Positions 9,082 to 19,275 of a stretch of 26,021 nt of DNA are shown one piece after another (the stretch's first letter is position 1; every line of letters starts with the position of its first letter). The position numbers were made by a program, and so were the translations under genes. Location: assembly GCF_000315625.1 (NCBI RefSeq), contig NW_005434472.1, positions 40,895 through 66,915 of the forward strand. Direction: 5' to 3'. Origin of the DNA: Guillardia theta CCMP2712 (taxonomy: Eukaryota; Cryptophyceae; Pyrenomonadales; Geminigeraceae). Under the pieces are notes generated by a model, which saw nothing but the letters and a program-made list of their open reading frames with translations, ran no database searches and was not told where the DNA came from.

Positions 9082-12000
9082 CTAGTCGTGAGGGGCGTCG
9101 AAGAAGCTCCTGGGCGTCTGGACCGAAGGTGTTGGGTTCGATTTGGTGGACGTGTAGCTCTCGCGCGACCGGATCTGCGGGGAGGAAGGATAAGTGAGTG
9201 ACATGTAAGTGAAGGGAAGAGCAACCGAAGTCTCCACCCCCGTGAGGTCCCTCGTGATGCTCGACTCCTGCCCTTGACCCTCAGCGGTACACTTCCTCCT
9301 CTCTGCCGACTCACGAAGGTCTTGCCGACGACTCCTACCGCTCCGAGCACGTGCCTCAACTTCCTATTGGTCCTCTGTTGAACGGCCATACGATGAGAGG
9401 CAGGATAGGGAAGGGCAGGAGCAGGGGAAGCGAGAGGAGGGATAGAGGGGGAGATAGTCACGGACAGGGAGGGAGAGAAAGAAGGGAAGCGGGGAGAGGA
9501 GGGTGTTGATGGAGAAAGAACTCGCCTCCTTCGACTCGCACATCCTTGTCAGAGCCTCACAGTTCAACGTTAACCTTGCAATCTCTTCCTTGGCCTTGGC
9601 AACCTGCGGGGATGTGAGTGAGGGGAGCCGAAAGCGTGGGAAGCAGCGTCACGTCCGATTCGAGGAGCTGGATGTGTTGGCCCTGCTCTCTGATCTTCGC
9701 GTCTCTCGCTTCAAGATTCCTTATCAGCTCGCCGCAGAAACTTTTGGGGGTCAGTCAGTGGACGTCAAACGGCGCGGGAAATCATACCGGCAAAGCCAAT
9801 CGACATCGAGGAAGAAGAGGCTCAGCTCTTCCATCCACCCCACCAACGAGTCTCGCAGTGCAGACTCTCGTCCTCGAGACTGATCCAAGGCCAACGAGCC
9901 CTGAGCCAGGAGCTCCTGTCCACGGCTATCAGCTCCTCCCCTTTCGCAGCACGTTCAACTCGCTCACTTGCAGCCTTGTCACGAGCTGCTCGTTCTCACT
10001 GTTCTTTGCCTCCAAAGAGTCTTTCAGCTCACTCATGATCGACTGATGGGACCACAAGTAAGGTCGCAACCCAGGGCTGTTGAAGGGCGAGGCACGTACC
10101 AGCTCATCGGCCAGCACTCGTTTCTGCGACTTGACGTTGCCCAGCTCGAGTTGCAGGCCCCGGATCAATTCGCTCTCCCTGAGAAATTCTCGCTGGAAAC
10201 GAGTCAGCTCCTCCAAGTGTTGCCGAGAGAGAGAGTCGAGCCGCGATTGTTGATCTCTGAATTCCAGGATCTGTCGACTGCTCTCGGCTTCCTTCCTCTG
10301 GGCCTCAAGCGCTTCCCGCTCGTCCCTCGCCCTCTGTGGATCAAGTTGTCAGAAGACACCTTCAAAGTGACTTACCCGGACACCTCTTGGCTCTCCCTCC
10401 AACCGCACAGGCCGGAGGACAGGAGCAGCTTCCTGTTGGCAGCATCGCGATCGAGTTGGAACGACTTGAGATGGCACACACGATCTGACCAGCACACGAG
10501 GACACTTTTCGACATTCGCCATCGCTGCCGATTGAGAAGGATACAAAGAATATTCTTGTACTTCAGCGAGGCCCTGCTCGTTTCCTTCCACTGATTCCAC
10601 GACACCGCGAGATCCAGTCGTTTCCATCGCAGCATAACTCGTGCACCAATCATTCCGAGTCGGTCAGCAAACGAGTAGACCTTGACCCAAGCCCCAAACG
10701 ATTGCGACAGAGCATTTCGATTCTTCATGCTGCTTCCAAGACGAACATCCTTGATAGTGGGCAGCTGACAATGAAAGCGAATAAATGCCGAGGCCTTTAG
10801 TCTCATCAAGTGACCGGCAACGCAGCGACTGATAATAAACTTGCAAGTCTTTCCGAAAGCAACAGAGTTCGACCAATTTCTGATCACCATCCTCAGCAAC
10901 ATAAAAGAGGAGAAAACATCGAAAGAAGACTTGCGTGGTACATCCACATCAAGAGATAGTCTCCAAACATCAAAGGCCCTCGCCATCCCTCCCTTCGCCC
11001 ACCGCGTCGCTGTCCGCCTCCCTATCCGTCGCAGCTCTTGCTTCCTCTGCACGTGCTCCATCCAGCCTCCCAGAGACGTCGCCAGGCTCAGCCCCCGCCA
11101 CCGCTTGATGATCTGCTGTCCTGTGACCCGCCGGGTCTTGACCTGCTCGCACAGCCCCTCCCAGGACCTCAAGCTCCCGACCAGCGTCAGCCTCAGGTCG
11201 ATCTTCCGGAAGCTCGAGCCGATCCTGCTTATCGTCTCCTCCATCAGCCTCCTGGCCTCCGTTACCTCTGCCCAGCTTGTCCAGCTCTCGCCCAGCCGGA
11301 GCTTGCTCCACCGCCGGACGATCTTGCCCGCTCGCTCTCGCATGGCGACCCGTCGGTCGACGTTGGCTATCCACCCTTGCATGGCTGCCGCGAGTTTGCT
11401 ATTCCATATCCTCCTGGCTGCCTTGTCTAGGCTCTCCTGCTGGCTCTGCGACACCTCTAGAGCGCTCGTCCACGTCTCGAAGCAGTACATCACGCGCCCG
11501 TGTACCCATCGTCTCAATACCCGACTGCACACTCGCTGTAGCGCCTGCCGCCTCGCATGGTCCGCTTTCCAGCTGCTCAGCCCCCGCCAGAGCAGCCCCT
11601 TCTGCCACCGGCCTGCACATCGCTGCAGCACCATCCTCGCATGTCCCTCCTCTACCCAGTGCTCTACCCACCTGCTGTAGCACTTGCCCAGGCTCCGCTG
11701 TAGCCACCGCCGAGCGACGCTCCGTCCTTTCTCGCGCAGCGCCTTGCCTCGTATGTGCGCCCTTGCCAGGGCTCGTAGCGCTCGCGTGCAAGCCCTCCTG
11801 CGCCGACCCTCCACGTGTACCTGCAGAGCCTCCCAGCGACCCTTGCGGTCGCTGATGCCGTCGCGTAGAGCCCGCGAGCCCTCCCAGGCCTCCTTCAGCC
11901 TGTTGAAGCACCTCCATACTGCCAGGTTCCGTACCCTCCGCAGCGCCTTGCAGGTGATCTGCTTGAGCTCCTTCTTGTGTGCCCATGACTCTCCCCAGCC

Positions 12001-15000
12001 TGCCATAGCCCTCGACGAGCACAGCCGCTCCCTCCGACCCGCCGCCCTCGCGTGCATCCTCCGGACAGTCGCGCGTCGGGCGGTCTCGTCGCGCCACCCG
12101 CGGAAGCTCTTGCTCTTGTACAGGTGGTTGAAGATGGCCATGTTCAGGTCAGCCTCTCCCCCGCTTGACTGCCGAAGGCTCTGGTGCGATACCCAGCTCT
12201 CGAAGGCCCTCGCCATCCCTCCCTTCGCCCACCGCGTCGCTGTCCGCCTCCCTATCCGTCGCAGCTCTTGCTTCCTCTGCACGTGCTCCATCCAGCCTCC
12301 CAGAGACGTCGCCAGGCTCAGCCCCCGCCACCGCTTGATGATCTGCTGTCCTGTGACCCGCCGGGTCTTGACCTGCTCGCACAGCCCCTCCCAGGACCTC
12401 AAGCTCCCGACCAGCGTCAGCCTCAGGTCGATCTTCCGGAAGCTCGAGCCGATCCTGCTTATCGTCTCCTCCATCAGCCTCCTGGCCTCCGTTACCTCTG
12501 CCCAGCTTGTCCAGCTCTCGCCCAGCCGGAGCTTGCTCCACCGCCGGACGATCTTGCCCGCTCGCTCTCGCATGGCGACCCGTCGGTCGACGTTGGCTAT
12601 CCACCCTTGCATGGCTGCCGCAAGTTTGCTATTCTTGAATGTCAGAGAAATCTTGAGCAATACGCGGTCAGTTTGAAGTGTGTCTTTCCACATCTCGAAG
12701 CAGGACATCACGCGCCCGTGTACCCATCGTCTCAATACCCGACTGCATACTCGCTGTAGCGCCTGCCGCCTCGCATGGTCCGCTTTCCAGCTGCTCAGCC
12801 CCCGCCAGAGCAGCCCCTTCTGCCACCGGCCTGCACATCGCTGCAGCACCATCCTCGCATGTCCCTCCTCTACCCAGTGCTCTACCCACCTGCTGTAGCA
12901 CTTGCCCAGGCTCCGCTGTAGCCACCGCCGAGCGACGCTCCGTCCTTTCTCGCGCAGCGCCTTGCCTCGTATGTGCGCCCTTGCCAGGGCTCGTAGCGCT
13001 CGCGTGCAAGCCCTCCTGCGCCGACCCTCCACGTGTACCTGCAGAGCCTCCCAGCGACCCTTGCGGTCGCTGATGCCGTCGCGTAGAGCCCGCGAGCCCT
13101 CCCAGGCCTCCTTCAGCCTGTTGAAGCACCTCCATACTGCCAGGTTCCGTACCCTCCGCAGCGCCTTGCAGGTGATCTGCTTGAGCTCCTTCTTGTGTGC
13201 CCATGACTCTCCCCAGCCTGCCATAGCCCTCGACGAGCACAGCCGCTCCCTCCGACCCGCCGCCCTCGCGTGCATCCTCCGGACAGTCGCGCGTCGGGCG
13301 GTCTCGTCGCGCCACCCGCGGAAGCTCTTGCTCTTGTACAGGTGGTTGAAGATGGCCATGTTCAGGTCAGCCTCTCCCCCGCTTGACTGCCGAAGGCTCT
13401 GGTGCGATACCCAGCTCTCGAAGGCCCTCGCCATCCCTCCCTTCGCCCACCGCGTCGCTGTCCGCCTCCCTATCCGTCGCAGCTCTTGCTTCCTCTGCAC
13501 GTGCTCCATCCAGCCTCCCAGAGACGTCGCCAGGCTCAGCCCCCGCCACCGCTTGATGATCTGCTGTCCTGTGACCCGCCGGGTCTTGACCTGCTCGCAC
13601 AGCCCCTCCCAGGACCTCAAGCTCCCGACCAGCGTCAGCCTCAGGTCGATCTTCCGGAAGCTCGAGCCGATCCTGCTTATCGTCTCCTCCATCAGCCTCC
13701 TGGCCTCCGTTACCTCTGCCCAGCTTGTCCAGCTCTCGCCCAGCCGGAGCTTGCTCCACCGCCGGACGATCTTGCCCGCTCGCTCTCGCATGGCGACCCG
13801 TCGGTCGACGTTGGCTATCCACCCTTGCATGGCTGCCGCGAGTTTGCTATTCCATATCCTCCTGGCTGCCTTGTCTAGGCTCTCCTGCTGGCTCTGCGAC
13901 ACCTCTAGAGCGCTCGTCCACGTCTCGAAGCAGTACATCACGCGCCCGTGTACCCATCGTCTCAATACCCGACTGCACACTCGCTGTAGCGCCTGCCGCC
14001 TCGCATGGTCCGCTTTCCAGCTGCTCAGCCCCCGCCAGAGCAGCCCCTTCTGCCACCGGCCTGCACATCGCTGCAGCACCATCCTCGCATGTCCCTCCTC
14101 TACCCAGTGCTCTACCCACCTGCTGTAGCACTTGCCCAGGCTCCGCTGTAGCCACCGCCGAGCGACGCTCCGTCCTTTCTCGCGCAGCGCCTTGCCTCGT
14201 ATGTGCGCCCTTGCCAGGGCTCGTAGCGCTCGCGTGCAAGCCCTCCTGCGCCGACCCTCCACGTGTACCTGCAGAGCCTCCCAGCGACCCTTGCGGTCGC
14301 TGATGCCGTCGCGTAGGGCCCGCGAGCCCTCCCAGGCCTCCTTCAGCCTGTTGAAGCACCTCCATACTGCCAGGTTCCGTACCCTCCGCAGCGCCTTGCA
14401 GGTGATCTGCTTGAGCTCCTTCTTGTGCGCCCATGACTCTCCCCAGCCTGCCATAGCCCTCGACGAGCACAGCCGCTCCCTCCGACCCGCCGCCCTCGCG
14501 TGCATCCTCCGGACAGTCGCGCGTCGGGCGGTCTCGTCGCGCCACCCGCGGAAGCTCTTGCTCTTGTACAGGTGGTTGAAGATGGCCATGTTCAGGTCAG
14601 CCTCTCCCCCGCTTGACTGCCGAAGGCTCTGGTGCGATACCCAGCTCTCGAAGGCCCTCGCCATCCCTCCCTTCGCCCACCGCGTCGCTGTCCGCCTCCC
14701 TATCCGTCGCAGCTCTTGCTTCCTCTGCACGTGCTCCATCCAGCCTCCCAGAGACGTCGCCAGGCTCAGCCCCCGCCACCGCTTGATGATCTGCTGTCCT
14801 GTGACCCGCCGGGTCTTGACCTGCTCGCACAGCCCCTCCCAGGACCTCAAGCTCCCGACCAGCGTCAGCCTCAGGTCGATCTTCCGGAAGCTCGAGCCGA
14901 TCCTGCTTATCGTCTCCTCCATCAGCCTCCTGGCCTCCGTTACCTCTGCCCAGCTTGTCCAGCTCTCGCCCAGCCGGAGCTTGCTCCATCTGTTTAGGAT

Positions 15001-18000
15001 CGACACACATTTTGTTTTGGTCTGCTTTCGCGATTTTGTGTGTTTTATCCATTGATCTACTGCATTTTGGAGAATTTTTGTTTTGCACATCACGTCACAG
15101 TACGATGATATTCGTGATTTTAATGTAACGGGGGCTCCATCAGAATCGGCGTCTGTTTGACTCTGGAATATACGGTTGACCAGCAACTTCTCTGAACGTT
15201 TGAATCTTTGATGATTCTCGAACCACAAATGTATCAATTTCGCGCCGGTAGAGCAAGACTTGAATTTCGATTTTAGTTCAAAAATCTTGTTCCAATCTTG
15301 TACCGCTATTAACATGCATTTCCATATTCCCATGGCATGACTCAGACATGAGCTGATCCGCATTTTTCCGCATCTGAACATGACTTGGGCTCTGTGGTTC
15401 CTGGTACTCACTGCATGCTGTCGGAGAATAAACCAGCATTTTCTAGTTCCAAGGAAGTTTTGCGCTGCCTTAGCAAAGCCAGCTTTCTTCTGTTGTTCTT
15501 CATTGAAGACACAAATCTCTTCCAAAAACCCAACGACACGCGATTTCGCTCGCTCTAGAGTTTTTATGAACATTCGCCTTGCGATTGCGACTAGATACAA
15601 TTTTCCATCCTTTTGTGATGGATTTGAGCATCCTAGTCTTCTTCGAAGCTTTAATTTTCTGCAATTTTTTCTGCAACAATTTGTTCTTGCAAACATGATA
15701 TTTCCACTGATTGAACAACACTCTGCTGTACCTTGATGAATTCACCTGTGCAACGGATTGAATGGAAGTGATTTTCTTATTTTATGCTTTCTGCTTTGGA
15801 CGCTTGAAAGAAAAAGTCTGACCCATGCCTTGAGTGCATATCTGAGTCTTCGCTTCAAAAGCATCTTGGATGAAACAGTTGAAACTAAGATAACTTTTGA
15901 CGAGACTCCACTGGCATTCCGCCAGTCATTGAATGCCGCGGAAGACGAAAGGCGCCTTCTATTATGAGCAAGCAAAGAAACACGATATTGAATAGCTTCT
16001 TTCTCACAATCTTGTTGTTTCCAAATTTCAAAATGGTTCAGAAGGCAAACATACTGTTGTTTAAGAGAAATCTTTTTGCCATTCTGGACCTTCTCTTCAA
16101 CCCTTGAAGCGCGGCAAATGCCTTACAAGAGCATCGTACCATTGAGTTGCCTCGTATTCTTCCCTCTTTCATCTTTCTACCTTTCTTTTGAACGATGTAA
16201 TGCATCCACATGTTGAACAAGGTTTTCAAGCCCATCAGTCTTGCTTTTGATATCCGAAAGTGCCTTTGCTTCTTGTACAAACACCTCCATGCCCAAGCAT
16301 CGAAATACTCGGCCAATTGACTTGTACGGTTTCGTGAATTCACACGTTTCAACACAAACTTCCGCACAGAGGGTGGCAACCCATCTCCATACAAGTCTTC
16401 CCATCCCGATGAACCTGACAGCCGATCGGCGACGAAATTGAGCTGCTCTTCTTCCTCACCAGACTGTAACATTCGTTGGAAAGAATCATGAGTGGGATTC
16501 ATGACGGGCCCTGTTTCCAATTTCTCGATTGCGCTGGGCTCCAGGGCCCGGCTAGGGTTCATCTCAAGTCTCTGCACATCAGAAACGGGGTTTGGAGAAG
16601 ACTCCGCCATCGCCTCGTGGTCTTTTCGTACTTGCAGTTGTTGGTACTTCTCTCTCTCCGAACAAAGCACTTGCTGGAGTTCGTCATGCTGCTGGCTGAG
16701 GGTAGCATACGCATCCTTTGAGGCTTGAAGATCCTCCTGCAACTTTTTGGCCTCCATCGCTAGCGAGTTTGATTTTGACTTCAGCATCTCTGCCAAAGAA
16801 TCCGTCCTGTCCTTTGCCTCTTGGACCAACAAATCGCTCGCATGCAGCTGTTCTTGCAATGCTACAATCTCTCCATCCTTAGCCTGCAAGTGCATGCTCA
16901 TCTCTTCCAACATCCTCTTATCTCCGTCACAGCGGACTTCCATTATCTGTAGGTCTTCCTCGAGCCTTTGCTTCTCTGTCTGCCACTGATGGCTGAGTTG
17001 CATGAATTCTTCTCCAAAGAGTTTCGCTTGGTTCTCAACCATTTCCCTTCTCTTCTTTTCGTTTTCCAGTTCCCTCAGGAGTGCTTCAATGTCTTGCTGC
17101 AGCCTGTCGTCCTCGTGGCCACGAGCACACGGGGTCTGCAAGAGCATCCTTTCCCCTCATGATGGCTGTGAACCAGAGACTTGTCAAGAAGGAGACTCTC
17201 GTTAGGGTGTAGGTTCTCAAAGCACTTCTCGATTGAATCGATCGCATGCTGCATATGCTCTATCCGCTGATTCAAATTCTCTTCGCCTGAAGTTCCCTCG
17301 ACCCCCTCCTCTCCATCGATTTCGTGCAGAATCTCCTGTGTTTCATTAATGTTGCTCTCTAACTCGGCTTCCAGCGCACATATGGTCCGCCGCATGTGCT
17401 CCTGCAGGAGTTCATGGTTGGATTCTAGCTGAGAGAACTTCTGTTCTATCTTTGAGATCAACGTCCCCACTCCTCTGTACAGGCGAGCTTCTTCCAGGAG
17501 CAGGTACATGTCCTTGGTCTGAACGCTCTCTCAGTAACTCACATGAGCCAACCAACTTCAGACGATCTCACATCCTCAACGAAGTTCAAGGGAGCTCTCA
17601 CGCACACGACGACCTGCTCCAATCCGCTGCCGGCCCTGCGGACTTTGAGGGACACCTGTCGTGGAGCTCAGGGTCAGTCGAGACGTCGTCTTGATGCTTC
17701 AGCACCTTTGAGCCGACTATGTTGCTTCCTCGAACTGCATCAACAACGGTCTCTGGATCGACGGGCCTATCATCCACCGCCAGAATCTGATCGTCGATTT
17801 CAAGCCTGCACAAAGTTCAGGGTCGGTCGCTTTTCTCGCAGGACCAAAGGCTCACTTCTTCCCCACTATCGGCCTGGAGCCAGGAGATCCCGGTATGACA
17901 AACTTGACCCGACAGCCTGTCAATATGACCCCAATAGTTGTACCAGTGCTCCCTGAAATGACAAAGGCGTGCTCCCGCTGAAACTCCGCGATGACTTCTT

Positions 18001-18179
18001 TTGGATTTCTCTGTGAGGACGCAGATTAGTAGGCAGATAGGCAGGAAAGCAACACATGCAGAACAGATGCACGAGGAAAACGATCGAAGAGAGTGATTCA
18101 TTGTGTACAACACAAGCAGAATATCAATCCTACACACGTCCAATAGGACAGCTTTGAATTTTTGAACCTTGAAATGCAT
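9082..18179 (-). CDS. Giant PDZ / coiled-coil / Sfi1-like helical-repeat protein
   Basis: Probable centrosome or basal-body-type scaffold (inferred from Sfi1-like repeats, which bind centrin in the known family). 5' exons (minus): 18179-18138, 18010-17856, 17805-17706, 17655-17557, 17518-17174 and 17135 onward; phases agree. Exons 2-4 encode a PDZ domain (IGVILTG carboxylate-loop region, FVIPGSPG, LEIDDQILAVDDRPVD, GSKVSLKVRR). A Glu/Gln-rich coiled coil follows (about 17500-16500). From about 16330 the protein is built of ~31-residue units with an aromatic anchor such as YFDAWAW, LFNMWMHY, HFEIWKQ, AFNDWRN and LFNQWKY. One very long exon (about 15480 to 10377) contains the amplified repeats, each 410-residue unit holding about 13 helical units (for example AFESWVSH, SLGGWMEH). 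Short 3' exons encode another coiled coil (LEAQRKEAE, LEELTRFQRE) and end SFFDAPHD-stop at 9082. Total is about 2,700 residues. Joins between 16100 and 15300 and near 9380-9500 are uncertain. It could be two genes, but the frames link continuously. Confidence 0.8.
10973..12202 (-). repeat. Tandem repeat copy 1 (1230 bp, in-frame)
   Basis: Copy nearest the protein C-terminus. It starts AAGGCCCTCGCCATCC on the plus strand and is nearly identical base for base to the copies at 12203 and 13421. Encodes 410 residues of Sfi1-like units. Contains the variable island version FETWTSALEVSQ at about 11404-11480. Confidence 0.95.
12203..13420 (-). repeat. Tandem repeat copy 2 (1218 bp, in-frame, with divergent island)
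   Basis: Same unit, 12 bp shorter. The difference lies in one island (about 12633-12708) encoding FEMWKDTLQTDR in place of FETWTSALEVSQ, four residues fewer. Outside the island only scattered single-base changes were noticed (for example a CATACTCG versus CACACTCG near 12746). Confidence 0.95.
13421..14650 (-). repeat. Tandem repeat copy 3 (1230 bp, in-frame)
   Basis: Nearly identical to copy 1, including its island. Noted single-base differences are CGTAGGGCC for CGTAGAGCC near 14316 and TTGTGCGCC for TTGTGTGCC near 14427. Confidence 0.95.
14651..14988 (-). repeat. Partial tandem repeat copy 4 (338 bp)
   Basis: Homology to the unit continues through TTGCTCCA at 14988 and then stops abruptly. 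Beyond it the same reading frame continues in AT-richer, unamplified coding sequence. This marks the edge of the amplification. Confidence 0.93.
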
Positions 18180-19275
18180 ACCCACAGCCCTCCTCTCATG
18201 CTGCAGACATCGCTCGCACGGCTTCGCATACAGTCATCCTCCCATCATACCATGAACTTCGCAGCTCGCATCTGCTTCTCCATAGCCTTCGCCGCCATCA
18301 CCGCCGCCACCGCTCCCTTGAGCTTCAACATTTTCCCCCGGCAGAGCAGGACCCCCTACCCCGAACACTCTTCACTTTTAGCACCCCTTCTTTTCACTTC
18401 AAACTACCCTACCTTCTCTACAGTAGTGCATCGCTATCACCCCACCCATACGTCAGTCCATATCGGGCACAAGTCGGCTGGGGTGGGTCAGTGAGTACTC
18501 ATCTTGGGGGGTGGGTCAGTACCTCCTTTCCGGAGCTGTGGAAGAATTATAGTGGGGTGGGGGTCATAACGACAATCAGTCCGTTGTTTATGCCTGGGGT
18601 AGTATTAAGCTAAAAGAAGGGTAGGGGGTCATAGTGAAGGGGTGTATGTATTCAGAAGGGGTAGTCAAATTTGGCGTCTCTTGAAGATGAGGGGAGCGAT
18701 CAAACAATGATTGACGCGAAGAGAAGCGAAGGGAGGGAGGAGGGAGGAGGGAGGTAGGGAGTGAGGAATATTGATGGAGGAAGGGAGGGGAAGGAAGGGA
18801 GGAAGGAGGAAGGAGGAAGGAGGGAGGGAGAAGGGAGGGAGGAGGGAGGAAGGATGGAGGAGGGAGGGAGGAAGGAGGGAGAAGGGGAAGGAAAGGAAAG
18901 GCGAGAGAAGAAACGGGCAGGGAAGAGGGGAAGGGATGAAGGTCGAATGTGAAGGGAGGATAGGAAAGATGCCAGCTTGATGGGACTGAGAAGAGTAGCG
19001 TTTGAAGGAGGAGGTGTGCGTGCAGGGGGCGACCTTGGAGTGAGATGTGAGAAGGGGAGGGGGGTAGGAGATACGAATACAGAAGAGTGCGTGGACGATT
19101 TGTGGATGCATGACTCGAGACAAGAGGAGAGGTAGCTTCCTCAGGTGCTGGGCCTTGGCAGGAGGTTGTGGGAATTGTAACAGCTGAATCAACGGTTCTT
19201 GATGTTTGCTTGGACAGGTGTTGATCTGCCTATGAGAATGAATCCGAAATCCCGAGCTTGTTTGTGAAGAGTCTG
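18180..19275. other. Divergent spacer between the giant gene and the LysM gene
   Basis: Contains C-rich DNA (18330-18450) followed by G-rich DNA (18476-18665), then a purine tract. Exact copies of GGGGTGGGTC lie at 18480 and 18508; GTAGGGGGTC lies at 18621 and, in reverse, at 18350-18359. Open frames here look like low-complexity shadows. The last ~250 bases are less repetitive and may hold the promoter of the LysM gene. Confidence 0.6.
18731..18935 (+). repeat. GGAGGGA purine minisatellite
   Basis: About 200 bp of irregular GGAGGGAGGAAGG units. Long frames on either strand are composition artefacts (Gly/Glu/Arg or Pro/Ser/Leu only). Confidence 0.88.

Noticed and set aside
11399-12097. Minus-strand open frames in a second frame across each repeat copy (Glu/Gly/Ala-rich)
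   Set aside because: Shadow of the main frame; the main frame shows regular Trp-anchored repeats and is open for more than 5 kb.
12902-14128. Long plus-strand open frame (about 400 codons) opposite the giant gene, with similar frames at 11684-12676 and 14132-15055
   Set aside because: They repeat with the tandem copies and exist because the minus-strand codons are GC-rich and avoid antisense stops. Composition is Arg/Ser/Cys/Pro with no motif.
18665-19192. Minus-strand frame of 175 codons over the purine minisatellite
   Set aside because: Mostly Pro/Ser/Leu from GGAGGGA repeats; composition artefact.
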